A DNA stretch of 39,529 nt from Alphaproteobacteria bacterium (GTDB lineage: Bacteria > Pseudomonadota > Alphaproteobacteria > Caulobacterales > Aquidulcibacteraceae), in the NCBI GenBank assembly GCA_018971945.1, contig JAGWZH010000020.1:1-39529 (forward strand). Direction: 5' to 3'. The position numbers were made by a program, and so were the translations under genes. This document shows positions 34,198 through 39,529 of this stretch, piece after piece. The notes below the pieces were generated by a model. The model was not told the origin of the DNA. It searched no databases and saw only the letters and a list, made by a program, of their open reading frames with translations. The first letter of the stretch is position 1, and each line of letters starts with the position of its first letter.

Positions 34198-34971
34198 CTA
34201 CATCGCGCTGATGCCTCCATCCACCTTGAACTCCGCTCCTGTGACGAAATTGCTCTCGTCGCTGGCGAGGTACAAGACGAGATAGGCGACGTCGTCAGGC
34301 TCCCCCAAACGCCCCAGCGGCACCTGCCGGGCGAGTTTAGCATAGGCCTCCTCCTGGCCCAACGCCCCGGCCAGGCCATCCAGGATCGGCGTCTTGATAA
34401 AGGTCGGATGCACGCTGTTGCAGCGGATCTGGGGCCGCATCCGCGCCCCATGCAGCGCCACCGACTTCGACAGCATCCATACGCCGGCCTTCGCGGCGTT
34501 GTAGGCGGCGTAATTATGGGATGCGATGAGCCCCGCGATCGACGAGATATTCACAATCGATCCAGGCTCCCCAGTCCGCCGCATCAGCGGCAAAGCGTAT
34601 TTGCAGCCGAGGAAAACGCTGTCGAGGTCAATGTCGAACACGCGGCGCCACTCTGCGTAGGGCGTATCCTCCACCGATCCAAGGGTTCCGATTCCGGCGT
34701 TGTTCACGAGGATGTTGAGGCCACCCATGGCCTCCGCCGCCAGCGAAAGCCTGGTCTCCCATTCACTCTCCTCTCGAACATCCTGAGCGAAAGCCCGCGC
34801 CGATCCTGGAAAGTCGGCGTTGATCGCAGCCGTCGCCGACTCGACTTTGTCGACATTGACATCCGTCAGGGTCACCTGAGCCCCTTCCTGGGCCAGCTTG
34901 CGCGCGATCGCCGCCCCAAGCCCCTGCGCCGCTCCGGTCACGAACGCCCGTTTGCCCTGCACCCGGCCCAT
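34198..34971 (-). CDS. Short-chain dehydrogenase/reductase
   Basis: A 257-residue SDR: cofactor motif TGAAQGLG, Asp39-type NAD preference (TLTDVN), NNAGIG, active site Ser (IVNISSIAG) and Tyr/Lys (YNAAKAGVWML), with the C-terminal GAEFKVDGGISAM. Nearest in style are 3-alpha-hydroxysteroid and cyclohexanol-type dehydrogenases. The substrate is not known. It is followed on the minus strand, after 79 bp, by the lipoprotein gene and is divergent from the diiron gene. Confidence 0.88.
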   Translation of the reverse strand: MGRVQGKRAFVTGAAQGLGAAIARKLAQEGAQVTLTDVNVDKVESATAAINADFPGSARAFAQDVREESEWETRLSLAAEAMGGLNILVNNAGIGTLGSVEDTPYAEWRRVFDIDLDSVFLGCKYALPLMRRTGEPGSIVNISSIAGLIASHNYAAYNAAKAGVWMLSKSVALHGARMRPQIRCNSVHPTFIKTPILDGLAGALGQEEAYAKLARQVPLGRLGEPDDVAYLVLYLASDESNFVTGAEFKVDGGISAM

Positions 34972-35066
34972 GAGCGGCCTCCCTTTTCTCTGAGACCCAG
35001 AGGGTGGCCTGGGCCTCTGGTGAACGCAAGTCTCGCGCGCTTGTGATCCGCGCCCTTCGAAAACGG

Positions 35067-35080
35067 TGACGCCAGCGTCA
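35067..35080. promoter_or_regulatory. Perfect 14-bp palindrome upstream of the diiron gene
   Basis: TGACGC CA GCGTCA (6-bp arms, 2-bp centre), followed by six T. The loop is too small for a normal terminator; an operator for an unknown dimeric regulator is more likely. It lies between the divergent SDR and diiron genes, about 100 bp from each start. Confidence 0.4.
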
Positions 35081-35180
35081 TTTTTTCATTGATTGGTCAC
35101 TGATCCCGAGCCATAAAGGAAACTCGAATGATGCGTTCGGCTCTGCAAGCGAGCTGCGCCGCGCTGATGGGAGGACTCAC

Positions 35181-36329
35181 ATGGCCGATGGATCCGCCGC
35201 CGGAATTCGCCAGATCACCAAAGACGCGATGTACGACGCCGTCGCCCCTGACGATTTTGGCGCGATGCTCGACATCGACCGCCACATGACCCGGTCCACC
35301 GCCTTCGACCGGATCATTTCCGCGACCCACGATCACTTCTGGGATCCGCTGGATAAGAAATACATTGACTTCACTGAACCCTTCGACATGGAGAGCACCC
35401 AGATCATGCCGGACTACTTGGTCCCGGCTCTGGAAACGGACTATGTCAAGGACTTCTTCGCCGATAAGCCAAAGGAAAAGATCGCCTTCGTGAACGAGAT
35501 GGCCCGTTGGCAACTCAGCGCCATCCTCCACGGCGAGCAAGGCGCGCTGAGCCTGTCGGCCAGCCTCTGCCACGTCCTCCGCGATCCGGGCGCCCAGGAA
35601 TACGCCGCCAACCAGTGCCGCGAAGAAGGCCGCCACGTCACCGCCTTCGCGATGTACATCAAGTCACGCTGGGGCAGTCCGCTGCCCTGCGGCCAGGTCC
35701 TCGCCGACCTGCTGAAAGACATCGTGAACTCGCCGGAAGTATACAAAAAGATCGTCGGCATGCAGATGCTGGTTGAAGGCCTCGCGATGGGCGCCTTCGC
35801 GACGATCTTCCGCGAGTGGAATGACCCGCTGGCTCGCAAGCTTACCCAGCTCGTGATGACCGACGAAGCCTTCCACCACAAGTTCGGCAAGATCTGGGCT
35901 GACCGCACGATCCCGCAGCTCACCAGAGAAGAGCACGAGATCGTCGAGAACTGGGCCGCACATTGCTTCCAGACGCTGCTCTTCAACCTGGTGGCTCCCC
36001 ACCAGATGGTCGACATCTATGCCCGCTTCGGCCTCGACCCGATGAAGGTGATGGAAGAGTTCCAGAAGGTCGCGACCGATGACGAGCGCCGCGAGCGTAT
36101 GAAGGAAGCCACCAACATCTTCCGCGTGCTGGTGAAGACCCTGTGGAACGCCGGCATCATCACCGACCGGACCGCTTCGTTCTATGCGATGTACGTGGAC
36201 TTCGAGGAGTTCAAGCAGGAAGGCGAGCACATGGTCGGTGATGACATCGCCGAAGAAGGCATGGCCTTCCTGAAGACGATTAACTTCAACGCCAGGACTG
36301 ACGCACTGCGTCTGGTGGCGGCGGAGTAG
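35181..36329 (+). CDS. Ferritin-like diiron-carboxylate protein
   Basis: A 382-residue protein with the four-helix diiron site: Glu119 (LHGEQGAL), Glu149/His152 (REEGRHVTA), Glu199 (LVEGLAMG) and Glu229/His232 (DEAFHHKF). It is longer than ferritin and ordered like R2/AurF-type oxygenases, but it lacks a recognisable R2 Tyr motif. Substrate unknown. GGGAGG lies six bases before the ATG, and a strong terminator follows. Codon usage is restricted to preferred codons, which suggests high expression. Confidence 0.78.
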   Translation: MADGSAAGIRQITKDAMYDAVAPDDFGAMLDIDRHMTRSTAFDRIISATHDHFWDPLDKKYIDFTEPFDMESTQIMPDYLVPALETDYVKDFFADKPKEKIAFVNEMARWQLSAILHGEQGALSLSASLCHVLRDPGAQEYAANQCREEGRHVTAFAMYIKSRWGSPLPCGQVLADLLKDIVNSPEVYKKIVGMQMLVEGLAMGAFATIFREWNDPLARKLTQLVMTDEAFHHKFGKIWADRTIPQLTREEHEIVENWAAHCFQTLLFNLVAPHQMVDIYARFGLDPMKVMEEFQKVATDDERRERMKEATNIFRVLVKTLWNAGIITDRTASFYAMYVDFEEFKQEGEHMVGDDIAEEGMAFLKTINFNARTDALRLVAAE

Positions 36330-36371
36330 CGAATCCAAGCCGAATTGACCCATCGCCCAGACATGTGGCCC

Positions 36372-36406
36372 GGGCCGCTTTCTCTCGAGAAAGCGGCCCT
36401 TTCTTT
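36372..36406 (+). terminator. Rho-independent terminator of the diiron gene
   Basis: Perfect 13-bp stem (GGGCCGCTTTCTC with GAGAAAGCGGCCC) with a tiny loop, followed by TTTCTTT. It starts 42 bp after the diiron stop codon. Confidence 0.9.
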
Positions 36407-36475
36407 GGCGCTTCCTGCCCCCTATGTCGCTGATTGAGGGGCCTCGGAGGCGGGCGGGCCTTAGGGGCGGATGCG

Positions 36476-37441
36476 ATGCGGACGATGAAATGGATGTTGG
36501 CGGCCGCTTGCTTTGGCTCGGCCTCTTTGATCCACGCTGGCGCGCAGGAGGTTTCAGCGCCTCCTGTCGCTCTGGACCAGGATGTGATTGTGGTTGAGGC
36601 GCCTGGTCCGGAGCTCTGGCGGGTCCATGACCGCGACAGCGAAATCTTCATTCTCGCCACAATCAACGCTCTGCCGCGCGGGTTCCGCTGGAACAGCCGT
36701 CCCATAGCTGCGGTTCTGGAGCGCGCGGACCGGCTCTATGTCAGCGAGCCGATCAGCTTTGGCCTCGATGACGTCGCGCGCTTGCTCGTCACCCGGCGCG
36801 ATGCTGTGCGCAATCCTGATGGTCTTCCGCTTAAGGACTATCTCCCGACAAGCCTTTATCAACGCCTGGAGGCGACCGCGGCCCAGGAGGGGCTCGCGAT
36901 GGACGATCTTGAGCTTTGGCGTCCTTACATCGCCGGCGGCCGCTTGCTCGGCGCGGCCCTGCAGGATGTGGGGCTCGACAGCGGGGCGGTCATTGTGCGC
37001 GAGACAAGGCGCCTGGCCCGTCGCGCCCGGGTTCGGGTGGAGGAGGTCGAGGCCATGAGGGCGAGGCCCTTGATCGACGCCTTGAACGCTATGCCGATTG
37101 GGAGAGACAATGCCTGTCTGGCCCTGCAGCTGGAAGCGATCGAAGTGCAACTGCCCGCTTTGCGCGCGCGGGCGGACGCTTGGGCGGGGGGCGATGTGGC
37201 CGCGCTGAGGAATTTTTCGACTTTGGTGGATTCCTCTGCCTGCCTTTCGAGTCTCGGCGGCTCTGGCCTCACGTTCCGCGACGTTGAAAATCGGTTCATG
37301 GCCACATGGCTCACAACTTTATCCGAGGGTTTAAGCCGACCGGGAACGCGCCTTGCTCTGATAAGCGCCGACATCTTCTTGCGGCCGAATGGGCTCCTCC
37401 AACAGCTGCGCGCGGCGGGCTACGCTGTGGAAGGCCCGTGA
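36476..37441 (+). CDS. TraB/GumN family protein
   Basis: A 321-residue protein starting at the ATG at 36476 (MRTMKWMLAA), with a signal peptide (cut near residue 23, IHAGAQ). Family signatures: WRVHDRDSEIFILATINALP, RGFRWNSRPI, ERADRLYVSEPI, and in the C-terminal part MATWLTTLSEGLSRPGTRLALI. The usual GxHxLP is here ATINALP, so a histidine seen in many relatives is replaced by Asn; metal-dependent activity may be lost. Periplasmic. The function of the family in bacteria is not settled. Confidence 0.8.
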   Translation: MRTMKWMLAAACFGSASLIHAGAQEVSAPPVALDQDVIVVEAPGPELWRVHDRDSEIFILATINALPRGFRWNSRPIAAVLERADRLYVSEPISFGLDDVARLLVTRRDAVRNPDGLPLKDYLPTSLYQRLEATAAQEGLAMDDLELWRPYIAGGRLLGAALQDVGLDSGAVIVRETRRLARRARVRVEEVEAMRARPLIDALNAMPIGRDNACLALQLEAIEVQLPALRARADAWAGGDVAALRNFSTLVDSSACLSSLGGSGLTFRDVENRFMATWLTTLSEGLSRPGTRLALISADIFLRPNGLLQQLRAAGYAVEGP

Positions 37442-38168
37442 CGCGGCCTTCCTGAGATTTCTCCTCAGCGTCGCGGTCTGAACCGAGCCCGTTGGCGACG
37501 AGCGTGCTCTCGCAGCCGTCGCCCCGATCGTCACCATGTGCTCTTTCGCCCTCTTCGCTCTCGTCAGCACGACAGATCAGATCCTCCAAGCCAAGAGCGT
37601 TCTCTGCGCTGCGCCTCTGAAACCCTGCCTGCCTCAGCAAGGCGTCGCTCCCGCGGCCCTGTGCCGAGCTTGTAGATTTGTCCGCCGCAGTCGGGGCCGA
37701 TTTCCAAAGATGAAGAGGAAAAAATGGCGGTTGCGATCCTCGACCGGCTTCTCCATCACGCCCATGGCCTCAATATCCATAGCCGCAGCGATCGGCTCCG
37801 CGACCTCGAAGACACGCTTAACCGCCGGAACTGCCTCGCTCCGAAGACCCCACCCCGGACGGGGCCGCCGGCGCGCCCGAGGTCGTCCCTGGCGCGCGTA
37901 GGCTCTTGCGGTCCGCGCGGCTCGATCCCCGGCGGCCAGAACGGCCGTCGACGACAGTCATTCGTAAGACTGGGTGTCACCATGATCTCGTCAATCTGGG
38001 TGTCGCGTGACAATTGTCGAAAACGGAAGAGCGGAAGAGACCACGGCCCGTCAGAAGCGGCGACAGATCCAAAGACGAGGATGAAAAAACGCCATTGCTG
38101 CAAAAGCGGCCATGATCTCGCCAATGCAGCCTACCGCTACGCATGACAGCCGAAGGCCGGCTGAGGGC
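37442..38168. other. Non-coding stretch with insertion-sequence scar
   Basis: About 730 bp without an intact gene. It contains the istB remnant (37724-37822) and two copies of CTGGGTGTC, 26 bp apart (37970 and 37996), which may be left from the IS21-type end. The remainder shows no recognisable family in any frame. Confidence 0.5.
37724..37822 (+). pseudogene. istB: istB remnant of an IS21-family element
   Basis: About 33 codons (MAVAILDRLLHHAHGLNIHS, RSDRLRDLEDTLNRRN) match the end of the IstB helper ATPase (typical AILDRLLHHAHVLNI.G.SYRLR). Everything before it is gone: no Walker motifs, no IstA. The frame continues for about 100 unrelated codons. Repeats of CTGGGTGTC downstream may be IS-terminal. 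Confidence 0.65.
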
Positions 38169-39386
38169 TCAGGGCAAGCCAGCGACCAACGCGGCTACTT
38201 CCTGCTGCAGCCCTACAGCAAGCGCCTGCGCCGCGTCCGGCTGCGCCGGAATCACGACTGCGGCCATTGCCCCTAGCGCCACGATCGTCATCACCAGAAC
38301 GTCGCTTGCCCAGTCAGACAGGCCCAAAGGCCGCCGCCCCAAGTCTTCGCCTTCAAAAGTCGCCTCCAAGGCCGCATCCCTCCAGGCCGGCCTCAGCCCG
38401 CTGCCGAACGGGTCTCCAAGTCCATCCCAAGCGCTGGCATATTCCCGCTGCTGTGTGTCCTGCGCCGCTGCCTGCGCCATTCGCCTCGCCGCTATTTCCC
38501 GCTCCCGGTGCGCGCGCTCCCGTCGCAGGCCATCCTCTGTGTCGCCAAATCTGCTCATGTCGAAACGTGTGTCGCCAAATGGATCGGCGATTGACCGTTC
38601 ATTGCTTGTTGAAACGTCGCCGTCGGGCGGAGGGTCGCCAGGCGCTGGACGCGCTGTCGTGTGGGACCGGCTTTCCGAAGCTGCTGCGTTTCTTGCGCCC
38701 AAGCCCATGCGCTCGCCAGCGTCTGCGCTCTTGCGCCCCCCCTCGCGCTGCTCGGCGCGCTCCCCTGAGCCCGGCGCATGCTCTGCTGGCCCCAGGGCCC
38801 TCAGCCTTGGATCTTGATGGCGTCGCGTGTGTTCGGCTGCGGCAGCCGCTTCCTGCGCCCTCTGCTGCGCGGGTTCTGGCCGGTTGAGATCAAGCCTATC
38901 TTGGTCCCCGCGCGTCTGCCCCCTCTCGCCTCCCAAAGCCTCGGCGTTGATTGGGCGTGCAGCGGATGAGGGCGGCTCGGGCTCTGGAGCGCGCATGTCC
39001 TGCTTCAAGATTTCGCCCGCTGACCGCGCCCGCGCGATCCTCATCACATGGGCCCGGATCGCCTGCAATGCGATATCCGACCCCTCTCCGTTCCACTCGC
39101 ACAAATCATGCAGCGCAAGCTTGTTCAGCGGCGCTTGCAGATGACAGAAACCCACAAAAACCGGCACCAGCTTACCCTGCGCCTCCGCGGCGAGCGCCCG
39201 CTCCATCAAAAGCGTCGATTTCACCGCAGCGCTTGAGAACAGAGCCACCGCCGCATCAGAATTGTCGACATCCTCGTAGGCGCTGGCGCTGGCGCACATG
39301 GATACCCCATGCGCCTCCAACGCCCGAGCCAGCCGATCGGCTATCGCCCGGTCCTCCCGAACAAACAAGAGCGACGCTTCCGCCAT
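38169..39386 (-). CDS. TIR-domain protein with C-terminal membrane anchor
   Basis: A 405-residue protein starting at the ATG at 39386 (MAEASLLF). Residues 1-125 form a TIR-like domain: ASLLFVREDRAIADRLARAL, DAAVALFSSAAVKSTLLMERAL (with a Glu in the catalytic position of NADase TIRs), GKLVPVFVGFCHLQAPLNKL. Residues 135-300 are a disordered, Ala/Arg/Glu-rich linker. A segment repeats Phe-Gly-Asp (DPFGDTRFDMSRFGDTEDG). The C-terminus has one membrane helix (VLVMTIVALGAMAAVVIPA). Both a signalling role and a defence role are possible; NADase activity is not shown. Confidence 0.72.
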   Translation of the reverse strand: MAEASLLFVREDRAIADRLARALEAHGVSMCASASAYEDVDNSDAAVALFSSAAVKSTLLMERALAAEAQGKLVPVFVGFCHLQAPLNKLALHDLCEWNGEGSDIALQAIRAHVMRIARARSAGEILKQDMRAPEPEPPSSAARPINAEALGGERGQTRGDQDRLDLNRPEPAQQRAQEAAAAAEHTRRHQDPRLRALGPAEHAPGSGERAEQREGGRKSADAGERMGLGARNAAASESRSHTTARPAPGDPPPDGDVSTSNERSIADPFGDTRFDMSRFGDTEDGLRRERAHREREIAARRMAQAAAQDTQQREYASAWDGLGDPFGSGLRPAWRDAALEATFEGEDLGRRPLGLSDWASDVLVMTIVALGAMAAVVIPAQPDAAQALAVGLQQEVAALVAGLP

Positions 39387-39529
39387 GTCTTCGCCGCCAC
39401 AGCCTTTCAGCCTGTCGCTGCAACCCAAGCCCAGTCGTTTTTGTTAGCACGCCATTAAGGCAGACGCGAGGGCGGCTTGCGTCACAAATCAGAACAGGCG
39501 AGGCTTCACACTGATGAATAAGCCCGTGG

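Noticed and set aside
37536-37901. 121-codon plus-strand frame covering the istB remnant in another frame
   Set aside because: The neighbouring frame has the recognisable IstB motif, so this one is a shadow.
39514-39529. Possible gene start (ATGAATAAGCCC) at the right edge
   Set aside because: Only five codons are inside the window and the ribosome binding site is weak.

Overview
The window is high-GC alphaproteobacterial DNA. The best evidence is the hemC-hemD-mitofilin-hemY block with tsaD divergent from it, a 3-hydroxybutyrate dehydrogenase, and TonB and TetR genes of alphaproteobacterial style. A member of Caulobacterales or Hyphomonadaceae is plausible, but that is an inference from gene style. 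No rRNA or CRISPR array was found.

Positions 1 to about 17.9 kb look like an integrated accessory island. From left to right it holds a gene cut by the left edge, an excisionase-like HTH protein, a DUF4160/DUF2442 pair, a HigBA toxin-antitoxin pair, a VirD2/DUF3363-type relaxase, a candidate oriT, a VirD4/TraG coupling protein and a CopG-like protein. The trb/virB mating-pore genes that usually follow the CopG gene are missing. Next come a TetR/MFS efflux pair with tandem palindromic operators, a PIN toxin and RHH antitoxin pair with a 22-bp palindromic operator, and a tyrosine integrase gene split by a 2.56-kb serine-recombinase element. The island ends with a DUF2946 / TonB receptor / PepSY operon, probably for metal uptake. 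A tRNA-Met(CAU) gene at 17879-17955 has its 3' end facing the island, the usual geometry of a tRNA attachment site.

The rest, about 18 kb to the right edge, looks like ordinary chromosome. It contains hemC-hemD-mitofilin-hemY (minus strand), tsaD, a 35-codon hydrophobic microprotein with a strong ribosome binding site, a TetR regulator, gpsA with a Rieske protein, a DUF2167 protein, a DUF350 / trypsin-like protease / pyrF operon, bdhA, a pair of uncharacterised and phosphotransferase genes, a Tat-signal protein, a lipoprotein, an SDR, a ferritin-like diiron protein with a strong terminator, a TraB/GumN protein, an IS21 istB scar and a TIR-domain protein with a C-terminal membrane anchor.

The most striking observation is the minimal serine-recombinase element (recombinase plus a DUF5372-like protein, no cargo). 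It sits exactly within the Leu-Gly-His codons of the conserved catalytic box of the island's tyrosine integrase. Both gene halves are intact at the junction, and joining them across a shared AGC trinucleotide restores a normal integrase. One mobile element has therefore inactivated another at a codon stretch that is conserved across a protein family, and may have trapped the island in the chromosome.
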